From Brevundimonas huaxiensis (lineage in GTDB: Bacteria; Pseudomonadota; Alphaproteobacteria; Caulobacterales; Caulobacteraceae): DNA of 64,000 nucleotides. The notes under the pieces were generated by a model, which saw nothing but the letters and a program-made list of their open reading frames with translations, was not told where the DNA came from and searched no databases. Shown here piece after piece: positions 49,198-58,300 of the stretch. The stretch is from assembly GCF_014218725.1 (NCBI RefSeq), contig NZ_JABBJE010000005.1:62001-126000 (forward strand). Reading direction: 5' to 3'. Position 1 is the stretch's first letter. Every line of letters begins with the position of its first letter. A program made the position numbers and the translations under genes.

Positions 49198-49842
49198 TCA
49201 GAGACCGTGTTTCGCGCGCGCCGCCTCGACGATACGGCGGGCCGCATCGAAGGCGGCCTCTATACCCAGATCGGTCGTATCCAGCAAGACCGCGTCGTCG
49301 GCCTGGACCATCGGGGCCGCCCCGCGCCCGGCGTCGCGCTCGTCGCGGCGCTGAATGTCGGCCAGCATGGCGTCGAAGGCGATGTCCGATCCGCGCGCCG
49401 TCAGCTGCTTCCAGCGGCGCGTGGCCCGCACTTCGGGCGTCGCGGTGACAAACAATTTGGCCTGAGCGTTCGGCGCAATCACCGTGCCGATGTCGCGTCC
49501 GTCGAGAACCGCGCCGCCCGCCTGGGCCGCGAACGCCTGCTGCAGTTCCAGCAGAGCCGCCCGCACGCCGGCGAAGCTGGCGACACGGCTGGCGGCCTCG
49601 CCCGCCTCGCCCGTCGTCAGGCGCGGATCGTCCGACAGGCCCGCCGCATCCAGCCCTCGCGCCGCCTGCGTGGCCGCAGCCTCGTCATCCAGAGATCCGC
49701 CGTCCGCCAGCACCTTTGCGCCCACGGCCCGATACAGCAGCCCCGTATCCAGATGCGGCAGGCCATAGGTGTGGGCCAGGCGCGCGGCGATGGTCCCCTT
49801 GCCAGAGGCGGCCGGTCCGTCGACGGCGATGATCAGGGTCAA
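49198..49842 (-). CDS. cmk: Cytidylate kinase
   Basis: The 214-residue kinase phosphorylates CMP and dCMP. It has the P-loop DGPAASGKGTIA near residue 9, the acceptor segment LDTGLLYRAVG and the CMP-binding DGRDIGTVI motif near residue 120. Translation starts at TTG 49842, supported by GGAG six bases upstream; no ATG is in a reasonable place. It sits between the aroA block and rpsA in the conserved order. Confidence 0.94.
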   Translation of the reverse strand: MTLIIAVDGPAASGKGTIAARLAHTYGLPHLDTGLLYRAVGAKVLADGGSLDDEAAATQAARGLDAAGLSDDPRLTTGEAGEAASRVASFAGVRAALLELQQAFAAQAGGAVLDGRDIGTVIAPNAQAKLFVTATPEVRATRRWKQLTARGSDIAFDAMLADIQRRDERDAGRGAAPMVQADDAVLLDTTDLGIEAAFDAARRIVEAARAKHGL

Positions 49843-49942
49843 GCAGGTCTCCGCAGCGCGTGGCGCATTTCAATCTCGATCCCAAACGCACGGGAGGCGG
49901 AACCTGATAGCGAGGATCGCCCGACCAATCCAGCCGAAGCCC

Positions 49943-50230
49943 TCAGTCCCGGCGTCCGACCAAGTCACGAATTGCAAGGCCAGCCAGCAAAACTGCAAGC
50001 CCCACACCCGTCACGACCGACGCCACATAGAAGCCGAAGACGCTCCAGAACAGCAGGGGTCGGTCGGCCAACAGCACGTCCGGTTCCTTTCGGTTGTTCA
50101 GCACCCCGGCATCCAGGCTTTGGACGATCTCTCGGGCGCCGATCACGCAGAACCAGCCGATCAGAATCGCGATCGCCAGCGTCAGGATCGGCTTGATCCA
50201 GCCCGACGGCCCCGGCCGGTTCACGACCAT
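49943..50230 (-). CDS. Small two-helix membrane protein
   Basis: The 95-residue product begins at ATG 50230, ten bases inside the preceding small gene. Two predicted membrane segments are near residues 13-32 and 58-86 (LFWSVFGFYVASVVTGVGLAV). The inner tail ends with charged LVGRRD. It overlaps the 89-residue membrane protein upstream, so the two are co-translated and probably act together. No family is recognised. Confidence 0.65.
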   Translation of the reverse strand: MVVNRPGPSGWIKPILTLAIAILIGWFCVIGAREIVQSLDAGVLNNRKEPDVLLADRPLLFWSVFGFYVASVVTGVGLAVLLAGLAIRDLVGRRD

Positions 50231-50490
50231 GCCTTCCAACGCGCCAGCACCACGACCGCTGAGGCCGCCAGACCCAGCCACACCAGACAGGCGACGCCGT
50301 TCAGCGCCACAGTCGAATAGAAGAAGGCGTCGCCCTCGGCCCTCAGATGCACGGCGCCATGCTTGCCCGAGACCCGGCCTGTCGTCACCCCTTGCCAGAC
50401 GATCCAAGCCGTCCAGCCAGCTCCGCCCAGACAGGTCAGAAGACCGAGGACCGCGATGCCTCGACCGAGGACGTCGCGCGCGGACTTCAC
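50221..50490 (-). CDS. Small two-helix membrane protein
   Basis: The 89-residue product begins at GTG 50490, which overlaps the aroA stop (GTGA), and has two membrane segments near residues 11-33 and 57-82. The two halves are separated by a charged loop ([18 protein letters not shown]). It is followed by an overlapping second small membrane protein. Both look like an operon appendix to aroA. Function unknown. Confidence 0.65.
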   Translation of the reverse strand: MKSARDVLGRGIAVLGLLTCLGGAGWTAWIVWQGVTTGRVSGKHGAVHLRAEGDAFFYSTVALNGVACLVWLGLAASAVVVLARWKAWS

Positions 50491-51806
50491 GCGATCCGCC
50501 CGCCCAGCCCGTTGATCATCTCGACGAAGCCGGGGAAGCTGGTTGCGATCATGCCGGGCTCGTCGACCGAGACCGGCTGTTCGGCGGTCAGGCCCAGGAC
50601 CAGATGGCTCATGGCGATGCGGTGGTCGTGGGCGGTGTGGACCAGGCCGCCGCCGCGCACCGACCTGCCCTGGCCGGCGCCGGTGACGATGAAGCCTTCC
50701 GGCTCCTCCTCGACCTGAACGCCGCAGGCGCGCAGCCCCTCGACCATCAGCGAGATCCGGTCGCTTTCCTTGACCCGCATCTCGCCCACGCCGCGCATGA
50801 CGGTGACGCCGTTCGCAAAGGCCGCCGTCGCCGCCAGGATCGGATATTCGTCGATCATCGAGGCGGCCCGATCCTCAGGCACGACCACGCCCTTCAAGGA
50901 CGAATGGCGGGCGGTGATGTCGCCGACCTCTTCGCCCCCGGCCTCACGCCGGTTGGTGATGGTCAGGTCGGCGCCCATCTCGATCCAAGTGTCGAACAGG
51001 CCGGTGCGAAGCGGGTTCAGCATCACCCCCTCGACCGTGACCTCAGATCCCGGAACGATCAGCCCCGCCGCCAGGGGAAACGCCGCCGAGGACGGATCGC
51101 CCGGCACGGCGACGACCGTCCCGGTCAAGGCCTGACCGCCCTTCAACGTCACCTTCCAGCCCTCGCCCCTCTCCTCGACGTCCACCTCGGCGCCGAAGGC
51201 CCGCAGCATCCGCTCGGTGTGGTCCCGGCTCTTTTCCGGCTCGACCACCGAGGTGACGCCCTCGGCGTTCAGCCCCGCCAGCAGGATGGCCGACTTCACC
51301 TGGGCCGAGGCCACCGTCTGCACATAGTCGATGGCCTTCAGCGCGCCGCCGGTCAGGGCCACCGGAAGCCGATCCTCTGCCGCCTTCCAATCGAACGCCG
51401 CGCCCATGTCGGCCAGCGGTCCCGTGACCCGCTTCATCGGCCGCTTTCTCAGCGAGCCGTCGCCGTCGAAGCTCGCCGTCAGCGGATAGCCCGCCGCCGC
51501 CCCCATCAGCAGGCGCACCCCGGTTCCGGCGTTGCCGCAGTCGATCACCGACAAAGGCGTCTTAAAGCCGCCCGCCCCCTCGATCCGCCATGTCCCATCA
51601 CCGAGCCGCTCGACCTTGGCGCCGAAGGCCTCGACCGCGCGGGCGGTGGCCAGGACGTCGTCGCCCTCAAGGAGACCCTCGACCTCGGTCACGCCGGACG
51701 CCATTCCACCCAGGATCATCGACCGGTGCGACATCGACTTGTCGCCCGGCGCGCGGACCTTTCCGGTCAGGGCGGATGTGCGGCGCGAAGTCAGTTGGGA
51801 CGGCAT
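50487..51806 (-). CDS. aroA: 3-phosphoshikimate 1-carboxyvinyltransferase (EPSP synthase)
   Basis: The 439-residue enzyme joins PEP and shikimate-3-phosphate. It has [17 protein letters not shown] at the start, [12 protein letters not shown] near residue 90, LRKRPMKRV near residue 120, and the late [11 protein letters not shown]. The sequence resembles the class II (CP4-like) enzymes in its first 60 residues. At the position where the glyphosate-tolerant CP4 enzyme has Ala, this one has Gly (GNAGTG). The frame extends upstream to 51929, but homology begins at ATG 51806. Confidence 0.95.
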   Translation of the reverse strand: MPSQLTSRRTSALTGKVRAPGDKSMSHRSMILGGMASGVTEVEGLLEGDDVLATARAVEAFGAKVERLGDGTWRIEGAGGFKTPLSVIDCGNAGTGVRLLMGAAAGYPLTASFDGDGSLRKRPMKRVTGPLADMGAAFDWKAAEDRLPVALTGGALKAIDYVQTVASAQVKSAILLAGLNAEGVTSVVEPEKSRDHTERMLRAFGAEVDVEERGEGWKVTLKGGQALTGTVVAVPGDPSSAAFPLAAGLIVPGSEVTVEGVMLNPLRTGLFDTWIEMGADLTITNRREAGGEEVGDITARHSSLKGVVVPEDRAASMIDEYPILAATAAFANGVTVMRGVGEMRVKESDRISLMVEGLRACGVQVEEEPEGFIVTGAGQGRSVRGGGLVHTAHDHRIAMSHLVLGLTAEQPVSVDEPGMIATSFPGFVEMINGLGGRIA

Positions 51807-51931
51807 GATCACCCGCTTCAGGCTGTATTGTGCGAAGGGCCGCGCGGGCGGCGCGAAAGACAGCTTTTGACAGCGGGTCAAAGGGGTGGCAAGGGACCGC
51901 CCCGAATTCAACCCGTTGAAAGCATCCAAAC

Positions 51932-52393
51932 GTGGCCAATCCCGAACTGGGCGCCAAACAGGTCTGCCCCAACTGCCAGGCGAAGTTTTACGACCTGAAC
52001 CGTCGCCCCGCGCACTGCCCCAAATGCGGAACCGACTTCGATCCCGAAGAGGCGATGAAGCTGCGCAGCCGCCGCGCCCGTCCCGGTTATCCGTCCGACG
52101 ATGAGGACACGGACGATCAGGTCACGGACAAGAAGGTCGACGGCGACGAGGATGAGGAAGACGACGTCAAGACGCCGGAAATCGACGAGGAAGGCCACGA
52201 GCCGATCCTGACGCCGGACGACGAGGACGAAGACTCCCCGGCCGACGCCTCGGAAGAAGCCGGCATGGGCTCGACCGACGGCGACGACGATCTGCTGGCT
52301 GACGACGATGACGACTCCGTGCCGTTCATCGAAGACGAAGACGACGACTCGATCGACGACGAGATCGCCAAGCCGTCGCGCGACGACGACTGA
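51932..52393 (+). CDS. TIGR02300-type zinc-ribbon protein with acidic tail
   Basis: The 153-residue protein starts at GTG 51932. It has an N-terminal zinc ribbon of two Cys-x2-Cys pairs ([22 protein letters not shown], first pair at residues 12-15) with the FYDLNR motif that defines the TIGR02300 family. The rest is almost entirely Asp and Glu (for example [16 protein letters not shown]). It is divergent from aroA. The acidic tail might bind basic proteins or metals. No function is known. Confidence 0.85.
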   Translation: MANPELGAKQVCPNCQAKFYDLNRRPAHCPKCGTDFDPEEAMKLRSRRARPGYPSDDEDTDDQVTDKKVDGDEDEEDDVKTPEIDEEGHEPILTPDDEDEDSPADASEEAGMGSTDGDDDLLADDDDDSVPFIEDEDDDSIDDEIAKPSRDDD

Positions 52394-52401
52394 TCTTTTT
52401 T

Positions 52402-52433
52402 GGGCCTATCGCGCTTCGCGCGACTTGAGGCCC
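52402..52433. other. Inverted repeat after the TIGR02300 gene
   Basis: GGGCCT and AGGCCC enclose an inner TCGCGC-TTC-GCGCGA stem. The T-run precedes rather than follows the stem on the plus strand, so it is not a canonical intrinsic terminator in either direction. Between this hairpin and the tRNA (52434-52682) I see no gene. Confidence 0.5.
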
Positions 52434-52682
52434 GACCTAATCGAGGCCTGTGGATAGGCTCAGAAACTTGTTGCACCCGCCGCATTTCCCGTTAGGGAGA
52501 CGCGGCGGGACAGCAGGCCTTTCAATCCTTCCGGTTTGAAAAACCTGCGTATTTTCACCCTTGGGAACGCGGTGAAAATAAATCTCGAAACGGGCTTGAT
52601 CGCAGAAAAAGCCTGACCTAGTTTCCGCCGCCTCGCCGGGGGCCATCGCAAGATGAACCGGGCGATCCAGACCGACAGGTCC

Positions 52683-52758
<76 letters not shown>

Positions 52759-52764
52759 ATTTTC

Positions 52765-52797
52765 AAGGGGTTAGCAGTTCCGCTGCTAACCCCTTTT
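52765..52797 (+). terminator. Intrinsic terminator after tRNA-Ala
   Basis: AAGGGGTTAGCAG and CTGCTAACCCCTT form a 13-base perfect stem around a TTCCG loop, ending in a TTTT run. It lies seven bases after the tRNA. Confidence 0.9.
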
Positions 52798-52802
52798 GCT
52801 TT

Positions 52803-52821
52803 GGGGTAACATCGGGGTAAC
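52803..52821. repeat. Direct repeat GGGGTAAC x2 beside tRNA-Ala
   Basis: Two exact GGGGTAAC copies (52803-52810 and 52814-52821) lie 11 bases apart (start to start), directly after the tRNA terminator. Direct repeats of this kind near a tRNA are often integrase arm-type sites at the boundary of an integrated element. No integrase is encoded in the window, so this is a suggestion only. Confidence 0.4.
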
Positions 52822-53148
52822 GAACGGCGTTATTATTTTAGTTGTCTCAGGGCGTTTCGCCGGGTCGCTTCGGGTTCCGAAAAGCGGAGTGGCATTTCGA
52901 AGATCCTCGGATCGCCGTCTCGTCGTCAGTGCTCCGCAGCATCCCCTAGAGCGCGCCTAGCGCGACATCGACGATCACGGGCGTTGAAGGGTCGGCTGAT
53001 CGTGAAGTGCATCAGAGGCCTTTCCATGCCGAAGCCGCGCTGATGGGCGGCTGGAAGCCTTACCGACCACCCTTTTCTGCCTACCACCTCACTCCATCTA
53101 TAGGGCTCACTCCGGAAACCTCCTGCGGACCGGAACCCGAGGCGCGCG
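52822..53148. other. Gene-free stretch at the start of the accessory region
   Basis: About 330 bases hold no open frame with a convincing start or codon pattern. The left part is comparatively AT-rich (GTTATTATTTTAG near 52829) and the rest ordinary. It probably contains the promoter of the TIR-like gene, but no clear -35/-10 pair stands out. Confidence 0.5.
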
Positions 53149-54390
53149 ATGAAAGTCTTTTGGTCCTGGCAAAGCGACACCCACCAGGCCTCCGGCCGCC
53201 ACTTCGTGCGTGCCGCGCTGGAGGCGGCCGTTGAACGACTGGTCGATCATCCCGGACTCGAGGACGCCGAGCGCCCCAGCGTGGATTCCGACACCAGCAA
53301 TGTGCCGGGATCCCCTCCGATCGCGGAGACCATCCTGCGCAAGATTCGCGAATGCGCGGTCTTCGTCGCCGATGTGACCCCGATCGAGACGACGGTGGGG
53401 GGCAAGAAGCTTCCTAATCCGAACGTGATGCTGGAACTGGGTTACGCCTTGGCAAATCTCGGTCTCGAGCGGATCATACTCGTGATGAATCAAGCAGAGG
53501 GCGCGTCCCTACGGGCTCTGCCGTTCGATCTGCGCCATTGGCGCGCCCCGCTGACATACGCCCTGAGACGGGACGCCCCGGACGATCAGAAGCAGGAGGT
53601 CCTCGCTACCCTGGTGGACGATCTAGTGGCCAGTGTCGGCCCCTGCCTCGCCTTCGTCGCCGCCAACCAAACGGCGCCCCTCCACCCGGAAGGAGTTCCT
53701 GCCGATCCGGGAGATCCGGCGATCTGGGATGGCGCAATGCCGACGGTCCGGGTCCGATCCTCGCCGATGCAGCAGGAATCCGACCTGCCTGTGGTCGCGG
53801 GCCCGAAGCTGTGGTGCCGGATCATTCCCGCAGGGCCCGTGGAGGCGAGCCGGCAGGACGTCTCGCGACCCCGGAATGGATCCCTCAGCCTCGCGCCGCT
53901 CGGCGACTACGCCAACCTCTGGACGGGCGTCTCGCAGGACGGAGCCGCAGCTTGGGTCTGGGAAGCCGGTCAGCAGAAGCTGAACGCCCTCACCCAGTGG
54001 TTCCAGGAAACGGGGGAGATCTGGGGTTTCTGGCCAGACGTCCTCACCGACTGGCAGGAGGCTTCGATGTTCAGCGACGTCTACGCCGCTAGAGGCTTGG
54101 TGCGCTCTCTCGACGTCCATGCCGCGACCTTGCAGCATTTCGGCGCCGCCTTCCCCTGGCGAATCAAGGTCGGTGTGCGAGGCCTGCACGGCAGCGTCCT
54201 GCCCACCTCCGGACGCATGGGGCGCTTGCAGGCCTTGAGCGACCGCGCGGTAGTTGAACGGATGATCCCGGCCTGGTCGGAAACCCTCTCCGGGGACATC
54301 GCCTTCGAGTTCATCGGCCGCGTCCACGATGCCTATGGCGCAACGAATCTGACACGGGAGGCATTTGATCGCATGCTGACGAACGGCTGA
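53149..54390 (+). CDS. TIR-like / nucleotide-processing defence-type protein
   Basis: The 413-residue protein has an N-terminal domain (about residues 1-140) beginning MKVFWSWQSDTHQASGRHF. It continues with FVADVTP (Asp75) and LPNPNVMLELGYALA, in which Glu96 is the candidate catalytic residue. This pattern is seen in TIR-like NAD-processing or nucleoside-hydrolase-type domains of bacterial defence proteins. The C-terminal 240 residues are not recognised and may sense a trigger. It is alone on the plus strand and convergent with the metalloprotease. It is the first gene of the element after tRNA-Ala. Confidence 0.7.
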   Translation: MKVFWSWQSDTHQASGRHFVRAALEAAVERLVDHPGLEDAERPSVDSDTSNVPGSPPIAETILRKIRECAVFVADVTPIETTVGGKKLPNPNVMLELGYALANLGLERIILVMNQAEGASLRALPFDLRHWRAPLTYALRRDAPDDQKQEVLATLVDDLVASVGPCLAFVAANQTAPLHPEGVPADPGDPAIWDGAMPTVRVRSSPMQQESDLPVVAGPKLWCRIIPAGPVEASRQDVSRPRNGSLSLAPLGDYANLWTGVSQDGAAAWVWEAGQQKLNALTQWFQETGEIWGFWPDVLTDWQEASMFSDVYAARGLVRSLDVHAATLQHFGAAFPWRIKVGVRGLHGSVLPTSGRMGRLQALSDRAVVERMIPAWSETLSGDIAFEFIGRVHDAYGATNLTREAFDRMLTNG

Positions 54391-54443
54391 GGCTGACGCG
54401 GCGGCCGCGGCACCTCGCCCTCCCCGGCAGACGATCTTTCCCA

Positions 54444-55328
54444 TCAGTGACGAGGGAAAAGCGCCTCCAGCCGGTCCGTCATCCAATCGAAAGCCGCCAC
54501 GGGCGCCATATCGCCCGGCATCGGTCCGGCAGGATCGAAGATGGCCTTGAGAAGATAGACGCTGCGCTCAAGGGCCACGCTGTCGTCTCCCAGATCGAAC
54601 TGGGAGGTCGCCTCACGGAACCGAAGGATGGCCGACGGATGGTCACCGCCGCCCCGTTTCGCCTGCTCGAACACGAACAACCAGGCTAGGGCGACGACGA
54701 TGGCCAAGGCCCGAAACTCCCTCTCCTCACCCGCAGCCGTTTTCAACGCCCATTGGGTCGCGAAATTATCAGCGTCCCACTCCTGCCGAACCATCAAGTC
54801 GCGCCCAAACAGCTTCGTATGATTTTTGGTGATGTGTCCCAGTTCGTGGAGCATGATCCAGCTCACGGCGCCGAGCGCTAGGCTGGTGACCAGGCCGGGC
54901 TCGGTCCTCAGCGGCGCCTTGACATCAGGCATGTCCAAGCTTTCCGGCCAGGGTTCGTCCTCCCCCATCAGCCGGCGGGCGTAGTCGACATAGTCGCCGA
55001 GCCGGAATTCCGCCCATAGGCGGCCCACATCGACCGACCCGGCTCCCCGCAGTTCCGGATGGCTGGCGAGCCAGGACCCGGCGTCGCTTACATGGAAGGC
55101 GGCGTGTGCGAGACACCAGATCCCGCCGAGGCCGGAAGGAGAGACGTACAGATGGCGATCTTCGACGACAGCCGCGAAGAAGGAGGCAAGGTCGCTACGT
55201 CGCATCTCGACCGGCGTGTCACCAAACACCTGAGCGGCAAGATCGTCGGCGCGTTCCGGCGCGATCGCAAAGGGCGCGGATGCCGCCATTCGCGCCAGAC
55301 CCTCGGTCGCCTCTGAGGTGGTCACCAT
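54444..55328 (-). CDS. HExxH zinc metalloprotease, Lit (U49)-like
   Basis: The 294-residue protein has a zinc-binding motif HELGH at residues 161-165 in SWIMLHELGHITKNH. A third-ligand glutamate is at about residue 183 in RQEWDADNFATQWAL, the usual helix of HExxH peptidases. Motif position and total length resemble the phage-exclusion protease Lit. The N-terminal half and the C-terminal tail are not recognised. It starts 48 bases after the giant protein's stop on the same strand, so both are likely one transcript. Lit kinship is inferred from pattern; an ImmA-like protease is an alternative. Confidence 0.7.
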   Translation of the reverse strand: MVTTSEATEGLARMAASAPFAIAPERADDLAAQVFGDTPVEMRRSDLASFFAAVVEDRHLYVSPSGLGGIWCLAHAAFHVSDAGSWLASHPELRGAGSVDVGRLWAEFRLGDYVDYARRLMGEDEPWPESLDMPDVKAPLRTEPGLVTSLALGAVSWIMLHELGHITKNHTKLFGRDLMVRQEWDADNFATQWALKTAAGEEREFRALAIVVALAWLFVFEQAKRGGGDHPSAILRFREATSQFDLGDDSVALERSVYLLKAIFDPAGPMPGDMAPVAAFDWMTDRLEALFPRH

Positions 55329-55375
55329 AGTCTGTCTCCCGGTGTCGGCGGCTGCATGTGTTCACGCGGTCAGGC

Positions 55376-58300
55376 TCACACGGCACGAGCGGCTCGTAGC
55401 GCCTTCCAGAAGGGGCCGGCGAGACGGACCGGCGTCCGGTCTATCAGGGCATCGAGGATGTCCCGAATCGCGGGCGCGGTGTCCGGACAAGTGTCGACCA
55501 ATCGCGCGATGGCCTCGGAGAAACGCTCCGGGCCGCTTCCCTCATAAGATCGCGCCGCAGCCGCGAAGGCCTCCACAAGGCCTTCGAGACGACCTGGGGC
55601 CTCCGAGGGCGCCTTCAGCCAAGTGGGGGCGAACGCCGACAATCGGGCGAGAAAGGCCTCGCTAACCTCTTCACTCGTGAACCGGCCGGCCGCCTCCGCG
55701 GCGTATCTCAAGGTTTCGACGGGCCTGTCGCGGGCCACGAGCGCCGCGGGATCGACCCGGTCGATCACGCCGTTCAATCGGCCTGCCGCCGCCTCGGGCA
55801 GAACCGGCAGGCCGACATTGAAGAGGAAGGCCCAAGCGTTTTCGTTGTCGACGGTCTCCTCCAGAACCTCCACGGCTTGGTTGAGCATCGCGTCAAGGTC
55901 GTGCCCGACCAGGATCGCTTCCGGGGTCGGGCGGTCCATCCATGTCGGCCCGACTTCGGGACGGGGGGCGAAGACGCGAATGGAGGGCCGAGGGTCCGAT
56001 GCGTCCGGAGGCACCGCGAGACCACGCGCCACAGTCTCGACCGTTTCCTTCGGGAGGGCCAACATATGCCCATCGTCGCCCAAGGCATATTCCAGACCCG
56101 CCATCAGAAGGGCCGGGCCGTTCACGGCCGTGGGATGGAGGGACGAGTCGCTATGGCCATGTTCCAGGCGCAGGAGATCAACGCCGTCGAGCCGTGGCTT
56201 CTGGTTGCGGAAGAACGCGACCACTTCCTCGCCGTCCAGCCCTAGCGTCCCGAGAAGATCCGTCAGCCGGTCGGCGAAGCACCAGGTCACGACATGCTTC
56301 TGCAGCGGGGACAGATCATCCCAGTCTTCCTGGCCGGCGAACGCCTGCATCCCCCAGTGCAGAAGCGCGATAAAGAGGCCCCCGAGGCGTGTGACAGCCT
56401 CGGCGGTCGCCAGAATTTCGCCGCCTAGATCCGCTTCCACTGAAGAAACAAGGCCAAGGCGCAGCGCGCGAAGACGCTGGATGCGAGCCATTGGCGTGAT
56501 CGCACGCAACCGACCCAGGTCCACGCCCGTCCATAGGGCGTCCGGCGGCGTAAAGGGCAGGCCCGCTATTCGGCCCAAGGCGGCGATCGACGGAAGATCT
56601 TTGCTGAGCCAGTCGACCGCCTGATCCATCCGCGTCTCGGGATCCCGCCAACGGACATAGGTCAGCCAATCCCGGGCTGCGGGCGGTTCGAACGCCTCCA
56701 CCCCGACGTCGTCGCCCGCCTGCAGAGCAGCCGCCACCCCGTCTAGGTATAGGCGCACCGAACGGTCACGAACTTTGCGGGCGAGCTGGATGCGGCGGTC
56801 CGGCTCGGCTTCGCCGAGGAGGGCGGCCTCGAGCTCGGACCGGTCCTCGGGGAGGATGTCGCACTCCTCGAACAGCGCCGCCAGGCTGCTCTCGCGTACC
56901 TCGGGATCCCGGCTGAGCAGGCCGAAGTTCGAATCCCTCAGACTGATGTGGAGATCGCCCGAGAGATCGATCCTCCAAGGCTCGTCCTGCGCCCGCCGAA
57001 TCGTGACCCGCCCCTTTTCGTCGCTGAAGGGCGCCGCCCCGCTCTCGCCATTCATGGCATCGGCGACGGCGGACCAGAAGACGCTGGCCGCGAAGGTCTT
57101 GTCCTCGACCGTGATCGCCGTCGTCTCCCCGAAGCCCAGATCCTGCATGAAGCCCAGATCGGCAGACATGGCGTCACGCAAAGAGTCCGGTAGTTGGGTA
57201 AGCACCGCCCGAGTCAGAGCGCGCACGCTCTCACGCGCCTCGGCGCTCAAGGTCTGGCCTTCCATATCGTCCAGTCGGAAGAGATCGCGGGCCCAGTCGA
57301 TCGTACGGGCCGCCGTAGCCGGATCTCTCTCAAGGCGATCCATCAGCACACTGTCATTCAGCCAGGCGAGGTAGTGTTCCCGACGCTTCCAGGAAGGGTC
57401 GCCATAAGCGCTACTGAGCTGGAACGCCGCTGCGACGAGACCGGCGAAGTTCAGGGCGGCGACAGTCTCCGCCCCGTCGGCGATCGCATTGTCCTCAGCG
57501 CCGGCCCCGGGCCGAGGCAGCGTCTCGGCGCGTAGGCACCGCCAGATCCAGTCGCAGTGCGCCCGGGCGGTGTCCACGGAGATCTGCGCGTTCCATCGCG
57601 CGATCACGGCCCCTTCACAGATGCGCCGAAGATGCAGCAAGAAGGGCAGTTCGAGGGGGCGCTCGTCAGGTTCGCCCGTGGGCGTGAGCCGCAGCTTGTC
57701 GGCTAGGGTTTGGGCCAGGGCCACGTTCCTGCGCAGGACCGATAGGCCCTGCGTCTCGACCACCACGCCGTCCCGCACCTCCGCCGCCGCGAGATGATAA
57801 TCGATCTCGGCCGTCTCGATTGGCAAGAAGAGGGCGCCGCCCTGTCGCAACTTGGTCAGGCGGTCGAAATAGCCAGCGTCATCGATCCGTTCGGCCCGTC
57901 GGAGTTCACCGAGGATGTCGAGCACCCCGACGATCGGCGCCTGTCCCGCGTGGGCAAAGCTGCTGAGGTAGCGATCTTCCACCCAAAGCCGGTTTTCCGT
58001 AGCCTCCCCGGCGGCGCTCATGACCTCGGCCAGGGACCGGCCGACGGCGCTCCTGGAGAAGGCGTCGTCGTTGGGATCAATCTCCAGCGCCCCACGACCG
58101 ACGAAAGCGTAATGCGCTTCCGCCTGTCTTGCGATCCGACGCCGCAACCGGGAAATTGAGAGGACCAGATTGGCGGTTCGCTGGAGCGTGTCCACGAGCG
58201 CACGGGTCCGCGCCAATGACGCCGCGTCCATAAAGACTGCATACGTCGAGGCCACGGCGTCGAAAGCACCCATCTCGAAGAGGCTGTCCAGCACGTCGTC

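Noticed and set aside
52402..52433. Intrinsic terminator after the TIGR02300 gene
   Set aside because: The hairpin is present but the T-run is on the wrong side for plus-strand termination and an A-run faces the minus strand.
53149..54390. CBASS operon
   Set aside because: A TIR-like effector alone is not enough; no CD-NTase, HORMA or ubiquitin-like gene lies in the window.
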